Source: Methylobacterium radiotolerans JCM 2831 (GTDB lineage: Bacteria; Pseudomonadota; Alphaproteobacteria; Rhizobiales; Beijerinckiaceae). Taken from it: a stretch of DNA of 64,000 nucleotides. The notes under the pieces were generated by a model, which was not told the origin of the DNA, did no database searches, and saw only the letters and a list, made by a program, of their open reading frames with translations. Both the position numbers and the translations under genes were made by a program. Location of the stretch: NCBI RefSeq assembly GCF_000019725.1, contig NC_010505.1:4944001-5008000 (forward strand), written 5' to 3'. Positions 28,181 through 38,139 of the stretch are shown here, in pieces; positions within the stretch are counted from its first letter, which is position 1; each line of letters opens with the position of its first letter.

Positions 28181-28569
28181 AACCAGTCGTGACGCACACC
28201 ATAGTTTGTCGTTTTTGGGTGCGTTACTGTCCTCGATCTCAGCATAATTTGTCACGGCCGCACAAGCACCGTTGATAAATAAGGGCTTTTTGCGCTGCTA
28301 ATTCGAGGGCAGTAGCCTTGCCGCATCAACTGCCAGCCAATGTATGCAAATGCTGCCTTTGCGTGCCACGAGCAGCATTCGAGCAGCGCGCCTTGTCTAG
28401 GTCAGAAGCCAGAGCCTGATGGCTCCCAGACCAGAGGCTACGAAGCCAACCCGAGGGCAAACGGCAACACAGCTCACGCAGTGCCTACAGGTTGCACAAA
28501 GTCCGAATCGCTAAACTTGCGCTACTTGAGGCTGTGCCCCTACAGTCAAGCTAATGACAGGGGGAAGCC
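28181..28569. other. Left junction of the accessory island
   Basis: 389 bases between tRNA-Ser and the giant helicase gene, less GC-rich than the core. It holds T-rich stretches (GTTTGTCGTTTTTGG, GGGCTTTTTGCG) that may end the tRNA transcript, and AGGGGGA just before the helicase start. I found no integrase and no second copy of the tRNA 3' end in the window. Confidence 0.5.
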
Positions 28570-31500
28570 GTGCAGGACGGTATCCAGATCACGTGCTCGG
28601 CGACCGAGCACGTCAGCCTCGCCTACCACGAGAATGCGATCCCGGTCGTCCGGGAGCTTGTGGTCGCGAACGCTTCTGAGAGCGATCTCGTTGACGTCAC
28701 GCTACGCATTGAGAGCCGACCGGCGGTCGTGCATCCGCTCACGCTGCGCATCGATCGGATCCCGGCCGGGTCGGACCACCACATCGAGACGCCGGATCTC
28801 CGCCTCGATGCCGCGCTGCTGGCGGGGTTCACCGAGGCCAGTCGCCTGGAATTGACGGTGATCCTGGACGATGCGACCGGCGAGAGAGCCAGGCTCGTCG
28901 AGGAGCTACGCCTACTGCCGCCCTCGCACTGGGGTGGCGGTCGAAGTGCGCCCGAGCTTCTCGCCGCCTTCGTCCGACCCAATGACCCGGCGGTCGACGT
29001 CGTCCTACGCGACGCAGCGACCAAGCTCGGCGATGCCGGACGTGAGACCGGTCTGAACGGCTACGCGACCGGGAAGAAGTCCCGCAGCTGGGAGCTCGCC
29101 GAGGCGATCTGGGCAGCACTCGCGGATAGGCGCATCGTCTACGTGCTGCCGCCGGCGAGCTTCGAGCAGGCGGGCCAGAAGGTCCGCGGCCCGAGTGACG
29201 TGTTGGAGCGCAAGGTCGGGACCTGTCTCGATCTCTCACTGCTCTACGCCGCCTGCCTCGAACAGGCTGGTCTCAACCCGGTACTCGTGCTGACCGCCGG
29301 CCATGCCTTCGTCGGCGTCTGGCTTCAGGATGAGGATTTTACGAGCGCCGCCGTCGACGACATGCAGCTCCTGCGCAAGCGGCGCGACCTGCAGGATCTG
29401 ATCCTCGTCGAGACGACGCTCCTGACCCACAACCCGCCGGCTACGTTCAAGGTCGCCACGGCACAGGGGAGCGTCCAGGTCGAGGACGAAGCGCCCGCGG
29501 CGCTCGAAGTCGCTATCGATGTCCGGCGCTGCCGCCGGCGCGGCATCCGCCCGATGGACCTCGGCGGCGCGAAGCCCGGTGACGTCGCGCCTGCGCCAAC
29601 CCAGCCCATCAATCAGCCACTCGGCTCGACACCGATCTTCGACGACGAGCCGCGTGCGCCCGTCGACGAAGCTCCGGAGACTCCAGTCGGACGCGTCGAG
29701 CGCTGGAAGCGCAAGCTGCTCGACCTGACGCTCCGCAACAAGCTCCTGAACTTCAAGCCTGGCAAAGGCTCCGTCGTCCTCGAGTGCGTCTCGCCAGGGA
29801 CGTTGGAAGACGGCCTCGCGGCGGGGACCGAGTTTCGTCTCAAGCCGCTCTCGGACGTGCTGACCGGGTCCGACGAGCGCAGCGCAGATCTCTACGCGCG
29901 CCGTCATCACGATGACGGCCGCCGCAGCTACCTCGAGGCGGCGCTCGCCCGGAAGGAGATCTATACGACCTCGACCGAGGCGGACCTCGACCGTCGCTTG
30001 CTCGATCTCTATCGGCTCGCCCGCAACGGCTTCGAGGAAGGCGGGGCCAATATCCTCTTCCTCGCGATCGGCTTCCTGTCCTGGACCAAGAAGGAGGGCG
30101 AAGCCGCCTATCGCGCCCCGCTCCTCCTCGTCCCGGTCACCCTCAAGCGATCGAGCGTGCGAGCCGGTTTCAAGCTCGCCCTCCACGACGACGAGGTGCG
30201 GATCAACCCGACCCTGCTCGAGATGCTACGCGAGGACTTCAAGCTTCGCATGCCGGAGCTGGAGGGTGATCTCCCCCGGGATGATTCCGGGTTCGACGTC
30301 GACGGCATCTTCCGGATCGTCCGCCAGCACGTGAAGGAATTGCGCGGCTGGGAGGTGGTGCCGGACGTCGTGCTCTCGGCTTTCTCCTTCGCCAAGTACC
30401 TGATGTGGAAGGACTTGGTAGACCGGGCGGAGGTGCTGAAGCGCAACCCCGTCGTGCGCCATCTCATCGACACGCCGAAGCATTCCTACGGCGACGGCAC
30501 GCCGTTTCCAGAGCCCACGCGTCTCGACTGGGAGCATCCGCCGGAGACCGTGTTCGCGCCGCTCTCAGCAGATTCCTCGCAGCTCTCCGCGGTCCTGGCC
30601 GCGGCCGGTGGCAAGGACTTCGTGCTGTTCGGGCCACCGGGCACCGGCAAGAGCCAGACGATCGGCAACATGATCGCCCAGTGCCTCGCGCAGGGGCGAA
30701 CCGTGCTGTTCGTCTCGCAAAAGACGGCGGCCCTGGAGGTCGTGCAGCGCCGCCTGCAGGAGATCGGCCTCGGCGACTACTGCCTGGAGGTCCATTCGAC
30801 CAAGGCGCAGAAATCGGCCGTTCTCGGCCAGTTACGTCGGGCCTGGCACGAGCGCTCGACCCCGTCGCAGGGTACCTGGGACGCGGCGACCAGCGAACTC
30901 GCGAGCCTGCGCGAGGAACTCAACGGCCTCGTGAGCGCCCTGCATCGGCGGCGCGAGAATGGGCTCTCCGCCTACGAGGCGTTCGGGCGCGTGATCGCGG
31001 CCGGCAATGGCGAGCCTCCGCTCGTCCTGACATGGCCGGATCACCTCGCCCACAACGAGACGACGCTCGCCAACCTGCGCACCGCCTGCCGGGAGCTTCG
31101 CCCCGTCCTGGCCTCGGTCGGATCGCTGGTCGATCACCCGCTTCAGGGCGTCGAGGCTACTCAGTGGTCTCCGGTCTGGCGCGACGATATGGGCGCAGCG
31201 ATCCGGACCGTCGAGCAGACGCTCGGCGCGCTCCGTGTCAGCGGTCAGGCGTTCGCCGAGGCAATCGGTCTGCCCACCCTTCTTGCGACCTATGCCGGCA
31301 CGCGCGGGCTCATGGTGCTCGGCAACTACCTGGTACGCCCCGAGGCGCGCTGCGGGGCCGCCTTCCTCGCCGACGGCGCGGGTGACCTGCGTCGGGCCGT
31401 CGCTGCACGCGAGCGCTTCCAGACGACGAAGGCCCAGCTGCTCGGCCGGCTCACCGGTCGCTACCGTCCGGGCATCCTCGATCAGAATCTGAGCGCACTT

Positions 31501-34500
31501 CTGGCCGACTGGGTCGCCGCGCAGGCGTCGAACTTCCTGGTGAAGGGCGGCAAGCTGAAGAAGGTGTCCGCACAGGTTCAGCCCTACGCGGAGGGTCCGC
31601 TGCCAGCCGATCTCGGGCCGGATCTCACGGGGCTGATCGAAGTCGCCAAGCACGTCAAAGCCGGATGCCTGGAGGAGTTGATCCTCGCCCGGCTCGGGTT
31701 GCCGTGGAGCAATCCGGACTGCGCGGCGTCCGAGTTCACCCCGGCGATCACCTGGGCGGAAAAGGTCGAGCAACTGCTCGACATCCTCGGGCCCCTGTCG
31801 CTCGGGATCGACGGTCTGCGCGATCACCTCATACACCTCGTCGAGCGCCAGGGCCGCGCCCTCGCGGAGGGCGGCCGCATCGCGCAGAGCTACGCCGCCT
31901 TCGCGCAGGATCGCACCCGGGCGACCGAGGCCACGAAAGCGCTCGGCCTCCTGGCTGGACGTTCCGATCCCGAGGAGCCGCTGGCGGCAGACGCCGACTG
32001 GATCGAATCGAGCATCGCCCTCGCTCGACGCTGGGCATCTGGTCTCGGACGTGCCCAAGGCTGGTGCGCGTGGCAGGCAGCGGCGCAGAACGCGCGCAAG
32101 ACCGGCCTCACGCCGCTGATCGAAGCGCTCGAAGAGGGTCGTGTCACGCCCGAGCAGGCCGAGGTGGCGTTCGAGACCGCTTATGCGCGCTGGTGGATCG
32201 ACCGCGTCGTCAGCCACGATCCGGTGCTGTGTCGGTTCCTGCCCGAGCGGCACGAGGATGCGATTCAGCGTTTCCGCGCCGCCGATGCCCGCGTCACGGA
32301 ACTCTCGAAACAGGTCGTCCGCTCGCGTCTCGGCGGCGGCATCCCGGGAGCGACCGCCTTCGGGGCTGACCCTGAATGGGGCACGCTCTCCCACGAGTTG
32401 ACGAAGAAGACGGCGCACATGCCGCTGCGCAAGCTGTTCGGCCGGATGCCGACGGCGCTGACCAAGCTCACCCCCTGCGTGATGATGAGCCCGCTCTCGA
32501 TCGCGCAGTACCTGCCGCCCGACAAGGAGCCGTTCGACGTCGTCATCTTCGACGAGGCGTCCCAGATCTCGCCGTGGGATGCGGTCGGCGCGCTCGCCCG
32601 GGCGAAGCAGGTCGTCATCGTCGGCGACCCAGAACAGCTGCCGCCGACCAATGTCGGCGACCGCGGCGTCGATGACATCGAGGATGGCAGCGACGTCACG
32701 GATCAGGAGTCGATCCTCGACGAGTGCCTGGCCGCCAACATCCCCCGGCGGAACCTCGACTGGCACTACCGCAGCCGCCACGAGAGCCTGATCGCCTTCT
32801 CGAACAGCCGCTACTACGGCGGCCGGCTCGTGACCTTCCCGTCGCCCGTGACCGACGACCGGGCGGTCCGGCTCACCCTCGTGCCAGACGGAGTCTACGA
32901 GCGAGGCGCGGGCCGCGTGAACCGCCCCGAGGCCCGCGCCGTGGTCGCTGACATCATTCGCCGTCTGCGCGATCCGGCCTTCGCCGCCGAGCACCGCTCC
33001 CTTGGCATCGTCACCTTCAACGGTGAGCAGCAGCGGTTGATCGAAAACCTCCTAGACGAGCAGCGGCGTTCGTATCCCGAACTGGAGCCGTTCTTCGACA
33101 AGGATCGCTGGCACGAGCCGGTGTTCGTGAAGAACCTCGAAAACGTGCAGGGCGACGAGCGAGACGTCATCATTTTCTCGGTCGCGGTCGGGCCGGACCA
33201 AAGCGGGCGTCCGGTCAGCACGGTGTCGTCGCTCAACAAGGACGGTGGTCACCGCCGCCTGAACGTCGCGATCACGCGCGCCCGGCGCGAACTCGTCGTA
33301 TTCGCGTCCTTGCGGCCCGAGCAGATCGACCTCGGCCGCACCCGGGCGCGCGGTGTCCGCGATTTCAAGCACTTCCTCGAGTTCGCCGACCGCGGCGCAC
33401 GCGCTCTCGCCGAGGCCTTCTCGCCGACCGGCGGCGACGTCGAATCACCGTTCGAAGCCGCCGTGATGGCCGGTCTCCAGGCCAGAGGCTGGACCGTCCA
33501 TACGCAGATCGGCGTGTCCGGCTTCCGGATCGACCTCGGCATCGTCCACCCCGACGCACCGGGGCGCTACCTCGCCGGCGTCGAGTGCGATGGCGCGACC
33601 TACCACAGCTCAGCCACCGCCCGGGACCGCGACCGCCTGCGCGAGCACGTGCTGACCGACCTCGGATGGCGGATCCGCCGTGTGTGGAGCACCGAGTGGT
33701 GGATGGACGCCGAAGGGGCGCTCGCCAAGCTCGATCAGCGCCTTATCGAGGATCTCGAAGCCGATCGCGCAAGGGATGCGGCGGCATCTCCAGTTGACCC
33801 TGCTGTCAAACCCGAGGCCGTCGAGCAGGATCGTGACGACACGACGGAGGAGGCGGCAGTCGCTTCGCCCATCGTAGACCCGCCGAGCGAACCGGCGAAT
33901 GACCCAGAGCCCATCAGCGAAGCCATTCCGCAGCGCCTCTACGCGGATCAAGTCGTGCCGATCACCCCGCCCGCCCCGAGGCTGCACGCCCCTGAGGAGG
34001 TGCGGGGCTACCGGATCGCCGATCTGAATGATCTCGGCCGGCCGGTCGAACCAGGCCGGTTCTATGATGCGTCCTACCGGCCGGCGCTCAGCGCCATGGT
34101 GGATCACGTCCTCTCCGTTGAAGGGCCGATATACGAGGAACTGCTTATCCGGCGCATTGCCCGCGCTCACGGCCTCCAGCGCGTCGGTCCTCTCGTCCGT
34201 GAAGCTATCGCTGCCCAGATCGATGCGTCCGTCGCGCGCACCGACGACGAGGGACGTCCCGTTCTGTGGCCGCCCGGCGAGGAGCCCAGGACGAGCTATC
34301 CATACCGACCGGCCGACGCGACCGTCCGCAGTCACACCGACACGCCCATGCCGGAGCTCGTCGGAATCGCGATGACCCTGCAGTCGAACGCCTCAGAGGC
34401 GGAGCGCGCCAGGTTGATCGGCCAGCGTCTAGGGCTGTCACGCATCGAAGCTTCAGCGCGGTCTCGGTTCGAGAAGGCGAGCGAACTCGCCCGCCAGTCA

Positions 34501-34512
34501 GCCGTGTCGTGA
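28570..34512 (+). CDS. Giant transglutaminase-like/DUF4011/SF1 helicase/MTES_1575 nuclease/DUF3320 protein
   Basis: 1980 aa, GTG start behind AGGGGGA. Domains: beta-rich region 1-115; transglutaminase-like fold about 150-300 with KVGTCLDLSLLYAACL (Cys219) and TAGHAFVGVWL (His245); DUF4011 about 375-620 (RKLLDLTLRNKLLNFKPG); Upf1-like SF1 helicase with Walker A GPPGTGKSQT (688-697), motif II VVIFDEASQISPWDA (about 1324), GDPEQLPPT, HYRSRH and RLNVAITRARRELVVF; restriction-endonuclease-like MTES_1575 domain about 1620-1710 (SPFEAAV, GFRIDLGIV, GVECDGATYH); DUF3320 about 1810-1880 (YDASYRP, VEGPIYEELLIRRIARAHG). The architecture suggests ATP-driven nucleic-acid translocation with cleavage, as in phage-defence proteins; function is inferred. 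It is followed after 7 bases by the next gene. Confidence 0.92.
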   Translation: MQDGIQITCSATEHVSLAYHENAIPVVRELVVANASESDLVDVTLRIESRPAVVHPLTLRIDRIPAGSDHHIETPDLRLDAALLAGFTEASRLELTVILDDATGERARLVEELRLLPPSHWGGGRSAPELLAAFVRPNDPAVDVVLRDAATKLGDAGRETGLNGYATGKKSRSWELAEAIWAALADRRIVYVLPPASFEQAGQKVRGPSDVLERKVGTCLDLSLLYAACLEQAGLNPVLVLTAGHAFVGVWLQDEDFTSAAVDDMQLLRKRRDLQDLILVETTLLTHNPPATFKVATAQGSVQVEDEAPAALEVAIDVRRCRRRGIRPMDLGGAKPGDVAPAPTQPINQPLGSTPIFDDEPRAPVDEAPETPVGRVERWKRKLLDLTLRNKLLNFKPGKGSVVLECVSPGTLEDGLAAGTEFRLKPLSDVLTGSDERSADLYARRHHDDGRRSYLEAALARKEIYTTSTEADLDRRLLDLYRLARNGFEEGGANILFLAIGFLSWTKKEGEAAYRAPLLLVPVTLKRSSVRAGFKLALHDDEVRINPTLLEMLREDFKLRMPELEGDLPRDDSGFDVDGIFRIVRQHVKELRGWEVVPDVVLSAFSFAKYLMWKDLVDRAEVLKRNPVVRHLIDTPKHSYGDGTPFPEPTRLDWEHPPETVFAPLSADSSQLSAVLAAAGGKDFVLFGPPGTGKSQTIGNMIAQCLAQGRTVLFVSQKTAALEVVQRRLQEIGLGDYCLEVHSTKAQKSAVLGQLRRAWHERSTPSQGTWDAATSELASLREELNGLVSALHRRRENGLSAYEAFGRVIAAGNGEPPLVLTWPDHLAHNETTLANLRTACRELRPVLASVGSLVDHPLQGVEATQWSPVWRDDMGAAIRTVEQTLGALRVSGQAFAEAIGLPTLLATYAGTRGLMVLGNYLVRPEARCGAAFLADGAGDLRRAVAARERFQTTKAQLLGRLTGRYRPGILDQNLSALLADWVAAQASNFLVKGGKLKKVSAQVQPYAEGPLPADLGPDLTGLIEVAKHVKAGCLEELILARLGLPWSNPDCAASEFTPAITWAEKVEQLLDILGPLSLGIDGLRDHLIHLVERQGRALAEGGRIAQSYAAFAQDRTRATEATKALGLLAGRSDPEEPLAADADWIESSIALARRWASGLGRAQGWCAWQAAAQNARKTGLTPLIEALEEGRVTPEQAEVAFETAYARWWIDRVVSHDPVLCRFLPERHEDAIQRFRAADARVTELSKQVVRSRLGGGIPGATAFGADPEWGTLSHELTKKTAHMPLRKLFGRMPTALTKLTPCVMMSPLSIAQYLPPDKEPFDVVIFDEASQISPWDAVGALARAKQVVIVGDPEQLPPTNVGDRGVDDIEDGSDVTDQESILDECLAANIPRRNLDWHYRSRHESLIAFSNSRYYGGRLVTFPSPVTDDRAVRLTLVPDGVYERGAGRVNRPEARAVVADIIRRLRDPAFAAEHRSLGIVTFNGEQQRLIENLLDEQRRSYPELEPFFDKDRWHEPVFVKNLENVQGDERDVIIFSVAVGPDQSGRPVSTVSSLNKDGGHRRLNVAITRARRELVVFASLRPEQIDLGRTRARGVRDFKHFLEFADRGARALAEAFSPTGGDVESPFEAAVMAGLQARGWTVHTQIGVSGFRIDLGIVHPDAPGRYLAGVECDGATYHSSATARDRDRLREHVLTDLGWRIRRVWSTEWWMDAEGALAKLDQRLIEDLEADRARDAAASPVDPAVKPEAVEQDRDDTTEEAAVASPIVDPPSEPANDPEPISEAIPQRLYADQVVPITPPAPRLHAPEEVRGYRIADLNDLGRPVEPGRFYDASYRPALSAMVDHVLSVEGPIYEELLIRRIARAHGLQRVGPLVREAIAAQIDASVARTDDEGRPVLWPPGEEPRTSYPYRPADATVRSHTDTPMPELVGIAMTLQSNASEAERARLIGQRLGLSRIEASARSRFEKASELARQSAVS

Positions 34513-34519
34513 GGCAGAG

Positions 34520-35500
34520 ATGCGCGTCGGGATCGTCACGGCTCTGGTTCTACTGAGCAGCTTCGAGGCTGCGGTCGCGCAAGGCATCCAGGACGATCCA
34601 CGCCGCCGGCGGCTCGTCCTGCCTTCGGTCCGCGAGGCGACCGACTGCATCGCACGTGAGACTCTGAACGAGCCCGGTATCGAGGGCGCTACGAGGCCAG
34701 GCCAGTTCCGGGCCGCTCTCGCTCAGCCCATGCGCCGGTGCGCCGACGAAGTCGATGCGATGATCGCGGCCCACGATCAGGTCTACTATCCCGGCTACGG
34801 GGAAGCCTTTTTTCAAGGGCCGTATCTGCAGGACCTCGTTCGGGCCATTCAAAGGCGGATTGGACCCGAACTCGCACGGCGGGCCTCAGAAGCGGCGGAA
34901 CGCGCCACCGCGGCTCAGCAACCGAACCTCGGCTTTCAGGTCGCCCAGCCAGCTCCGAGGCCATTCGATCAGAGCGCCGAGCAGACCAAACGCGAGGCTG
35001 AAGAGCGCGAGAGGCGTGAAGTCGACGCGATGTGGCAGCGGGCGCGTCAGGCGAACGCCGCACCAACGCCTGCACCAGCGGCATCACCCGCGCCTCTACC
35101 GACGATGAGTACGCCGGCCGCTCATTCGGCCCAGCAAACCACCTCAACCGATCAATCCGGTGGTGGAGGGTCTGCCCTCGGCGGGTTCGTCGCGCTGGTT
35201 ATCGGTGTCTTTGTATTGCGCGAGGCGGCCAAGCGCCGAGCCAGAAAGCGCCGCTACGAACGCCTGATGGCGAAGTATGGCGGCGCTTCGATCGTCGACC
35301 GGATCATGGCTGCCGAGATGTGGCAGGGCATGACCGCAGAGATGTTGACCGACTCGTGGGGATCACCGGTCGATCGGGATCGGGAGGTCTACAAGACCCG
35401 AACGACTGAGACATGGAAGTACGGTCAGACCGGGAAAAATCGCTTTAAGCACCGCGTCGTCGTAGAGAATAGCATCGTCGTCGGGTTCAAGCAGAGATAG
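34520..35500 (+). CDS. Signal-peptide and TM protein with BamE-like C-terminal domain
   Basis: 326 aa. Signal peptide at about 1-20 (MRVGIVTALVLLSSFEAAVA), a helical Cys-containing first half (TDCIARETL, MRRCADEVDAM), an Ala/Pro/Thr linker, one membrane segment near 215-235 (GGFVALVIGVFVLREAAKRR), and a C-terminal domain: WQGMTAEMLTDSWGSP, TTETWKYGQTGKNRF, VVVENSIVVGFKQR. That end resembles the BamE/SmpA-like fold found in many small envelope proteins. The start lies 7 bases after the giant helicase stop with GAGGCAG between, so the two should be co-translated. A membrane partner for the helicase is inference. Confidence 0.8.
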   Translation: MRVGIVTALVLLSSFEAAVAQGIQDDPRRRRLVLPSVREATDCIARETLNEPGIEGATRPGQFRAALAQPMRRCADEVDAMIAAHDQVYYPGYGEAFFQGPYLQDLVRAIQRRIGPELARRASEAAERATAAQQPNLGFQVAQPAPRPFDQSAEQTKREAEERERREVDAMWQRARQANAAPTPAPAASPAPLPTMSTPAAHSAQQTTSTDQSGGGGSALGGFVALVIGVFVLREAAKRRARKRRYERLMAKYGGASIVDRIMAAEMWQGMTAEMLTDSWGSPVDRDREVYKTRTTETWKYGQTGKNRFKHRVVVENSIVVGFKQR

Positions 35501-35653
35501 TTGTCGGCAAAAGACTCTATTGTCTGCCCTAGCATTTGAAAGGTCGATCAACCTCAATCTTTGACAAAATCCGGCCTCGTCGGCTTGTGAGCGAGAGCGT
35601 CGAGAACCTGCGGGGTCGTGCAGGACCGCTGATAGCATCCCTCAGCGAGGGCG

Positions 35654-35719
35654 ATGCCCGGGCACGTCAGGATCGGCATCCTCGTCGATGTCGAGACGAC
35701 GGGCCTTGATCCGCACTAG
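35654..35719 (+). pseudogene. Remnant of a DnaQ-like 3'-5' exonuclease
   Basis: A 21-codon frame from the ATG at 35654, preceded by GAGG, encodes the exonuclease motif I block RIGILVDVETTGLDPH and ends at TAG. DVETTGLDP is the first metal-binding motif of DEDDh exonucleases. The rest of the domain is absent, so this is the 5' stub of a lost gene. Confidence 0.6.
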
Positions 35720-35831
35720 GGAGCAATGCGGCGTGCGGAACTGAAGTAGTAGGAGCGGCAGCACGATGCCAGCCTGGCTTGTGGACAAAACCCGGCGCCG
35801 GTATCCGTTGTTCTATTTATGTTCTACAAAC

Positions 35832-35862
35832 AGGAGATCGCCTATGAAGCAGGCGATCTCCT
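35832..35862. promoter_or_regulatory. Perfect 12-base inverted repeat ahead of the AAA+ protease gene
   Basis: AGGAGATCGCCT at 35832-35843 and its exact complement AGGCGATCTCCT at 35851-35862, separated by 7 bases, 115 bases before the protease start. No T-run follows. It could be an operator or a transcript hairpin. Confidence 0.55.
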
Positions 35863-35976
35863 AAAGCGATGCCTGCAGAGCGTCTCGACTTCGTCGAGTC
35901 AGCCGCGTCGCCGCACCATCCCAGCAGCAAAGCTGACGGTCGGCGCCTACCCACGCCCGACCGTGGGAGATCTCGT

Positions 35977-38139
35977 ATGCCATTCCCAACATATGCATCC
36001 GCAGGTTCGATCCCGCCCGCCCCGACGGGTGAAGCCTCCGATCGCCTCGCGCGCGCCTTTCTGCAGCAACTCGTCCACGAAGAGCGCAAGCGGCTCAAGG
36101 CAAGTCAACGCTTCAGTTCAGATGCCTACGAAGACGGGCTTTCGCTCGACGACGATGCCGTGGAGCAGATCGTCGCGCAGGACGAGGCTGACCGATCCGA
36201 ATTGGCTCATGTACCGATCCCGGCCGACCTGGCTGCTGTTGCCGTCATGCTCGCGCGCGCCGTAGCCGCCGAGACGGGCCTCGTACGGCGCCTTCGTCGG
36301 GAGGCGCCTGTGGTCTCCCTCGCGACGAACGTCTCGGATCTCGTCGAGCCGGCCCGGATCGTCGCCGAGAAGTGCCTGTTCCGGTCCCAAGCCAAAATCG
36401 TCGATCTCGCTGTAGGGCGAGCAGGCCGTGAACTGACTCGCCGGCATGCCGCGCTATTCGTCTGCGATGGGATCGGGACTGAGGCGAGGCCGGACAAGGG
36501 CAACGAGGCGATCCGCGCGGCTCTTCATGTTCGGATTCCGATCGTCGGTATCTCGCCCGATCCGGTGCGGCAGTTGCCGCGTGACCTGACGCGCTCATCC
36601 GAGCATCGGATCGCTCTCATGAATCTGGACCAGGCCGGTCTCGCGCTCGTGATCGAGGCCGTCGCCGGCGGCATGCCATCGCGAGAGATCGATCCCGATC
36701 TGCTTCGCATGATCGACATCGCGGATCTGCCTGTCGCTTTCCGACGGACCGGCACGCCAGATGCCTGCATCGAAGCGCTCGAGAAAATCGTCGCCGCCAA
36801 GGCTGATTATCTCGGCGAGGGGCCGCCCCTGGAGGTGTTGGACGGCTATGGCGAGGCCAAGACCTGGGGACTGGCCGCCGCTGCCGATCTCCAGGCCTAT
36901 AGGGCTGGACGTCTTGGGTGGGAGGAATTCGACCACCGGGGGCTATTGCTATCGGGCCCGCCTGGCGTCGGAAAGACGAGTTTTGCCAAAGCTTTGGCGA
37001 AAAGCGCCCGAGTGCCGTTGGTGGCAACGTCAGTCGCCGAATGGAACGCTTCGAACTACCTGTCCGGAACGTTACAGGCCATCCGTAAAGTCTTCGCCCA
37101 GGCCAGATCGCAAGCACCGTGCATCCTGTTCATCGACGAACTCGACGGCATCTCCGATCGTGCGCAGATCCGAGGCGAGTACGTCCAGTACTGGACGCAG
37201 ATCGTGAATCTGTTCCTCGAGCTACTGGCCGGCGTGGAGGAGAGGCCGGGCGTCGTCATCGTCGCGGCAACGAACCACCCAGATCAGATCGATCCTGCGG
37301 TGAAAAGGGCCGGTCGCCTGGATCGGGAGATTGAGATCGCGAAACCTGACACGGCCGCGCTCGCTCGAATCTTCCGGCATCACATCGGAGCAGGGATCCT
37401 GCCGGATCAATCGACACTGCCGCTGGCGCTGGCCGCGCGAGGGATGACGGGCGCCGATGTCGAAGCGTTCGTCCGGCGCGCCAAGGGAGTCGCGCGTCGA
37501 AGCGGCAGAGACGTGACCGTGGGGGATCTGCTGATCGAGATCCGACAAGGGCGCCGGCCGCTCTCTCCGGAGGAGAGGTACCGTGTCGCCGTTCATGAAG
37601 CCGGTCACGCGATCGTCGGCCACGCCTTGGGCTTCGGCGCGTTCATGGAGTTGTCGTTGCACGACGACGGCGGCCAGACGCTGGTGTCGCTAGCCGGCGA
37701 TGGTGCTACGACTTTGGCTGGCCTCGAGGCGGCACTGGCTTCGATCCTGGGAGGTAAAGTCGCTGAGGAGATCGAACTCGGCGCTGGCTCAGCCGGCGCA
37801 GGGCTTGGACCTGGATCGGATCTCGCGATGGCGACGCGCATCGCACGCAACATCGAGTTGGCCTATGGCTTCGGCCACCTCGGCAACATCCACCTAGAGC
37901 CGGCATCCGGTGAGATGGTCATGATCGCAGGTCTGTTGCCCGCGGTGTCCGAGCGACTGCGTCATGCGGGTGAGCGGGCACGAGCGACTCTCAGCGAGCG
38001 CAGGCCGGCCCTGCAAGCGATCGCCCGCCTCCTCGAGAGAGAGGGCTACCTATCCCGCGCAGAGATCGATTGCGCCTTGGCCGCGAACGACGAAGGGAAT
38101 TCATGCCAGATAGTCTCTGAGGTCGAGGAGGTGCAGTGA
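35977..38139 (+). CDS. Soluble FtsH-like AAA+ ATPase with M41 zinc peptidase domain
   Basis: 720 aa from the ATG at 35977, behind GGGAGA. The N-terminal 290 residues are a unique helical region, with no membrane segment. AAA+ module: Walker A LLSGPPGVGKTSFAKALA (about 327-334), Walker B CILFIDELDG (385-390), sensor region VVIVAATNHPDQIDPA and RAGRLDREIEI. M41 peptidase: zinc motif VHEAGHAIVGHALG (HEAGH at 540-544) and the third ligand Asp in GSDLAMATRIARNIE (about 615). True FtsH is membrane-anchored; this cytoplasmic form is accessory. Its stop overlaps the ATG of the next small gene. Targets are unknown. Confidence 0.9.
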   Translation: MPFPTYASAGSIPPAPTGEASDRLARAFLQQLVHEERKRLKASQRFSSDAYEDGLSLDDDAVEQIVAQDEADRSELAHVPIPADLAAVAVMLARAVAAETGLVRRLRREAPVVSLATNVSDLVEPARIVAEKCLFRSQAKIVDLAVGRAGRELTRRHAALFVCDGIGTEARPDKGNEAIRAALHVRIPIVGISPDPVRQLPRDLTRSSEHRIALMNLDQAGLALVIEAVAGGMPSREIDPDLLRMIDIADLPVAFRRTGTPDACIEALEKIVAAKADYLGEGPPLEVLDGYGEAKTWGLAAAADLQAYRAGRLGWEEFDHRGLLLSGPPGVGKTSFAKALAKSARVPLVATSVAEWNASNYLSGTLQAIRKVFAQARSQAPCILFIDELDGISDRAQIRGEYVQYWTQIVNLFLELLAGVEERPGVVIVAATNHPDQIDPAVKRAGRLDREIEIAKPDTAALARIFRHHIGAGILPDQSTLPLALAARGMTGADVEAFVRRAKGVARRSGRDVTVGDLLIEIRQGRRPLSPEERYRVAVHEAGHAIVGHALGFGAFMELSLHDDGGQTLVSLAGDGATTLAGLEAALASILGGKVAEEIELGAGSAGAGLGPGSDLAMATRIARNIELAYGFGHLGNIHLEPASGEMVMIAGLLPAVSERLRHAGERARATLSERRPALQAIARLLEREGYLSRAEIDCALAANDEGNSCQIVSEVEEVQ

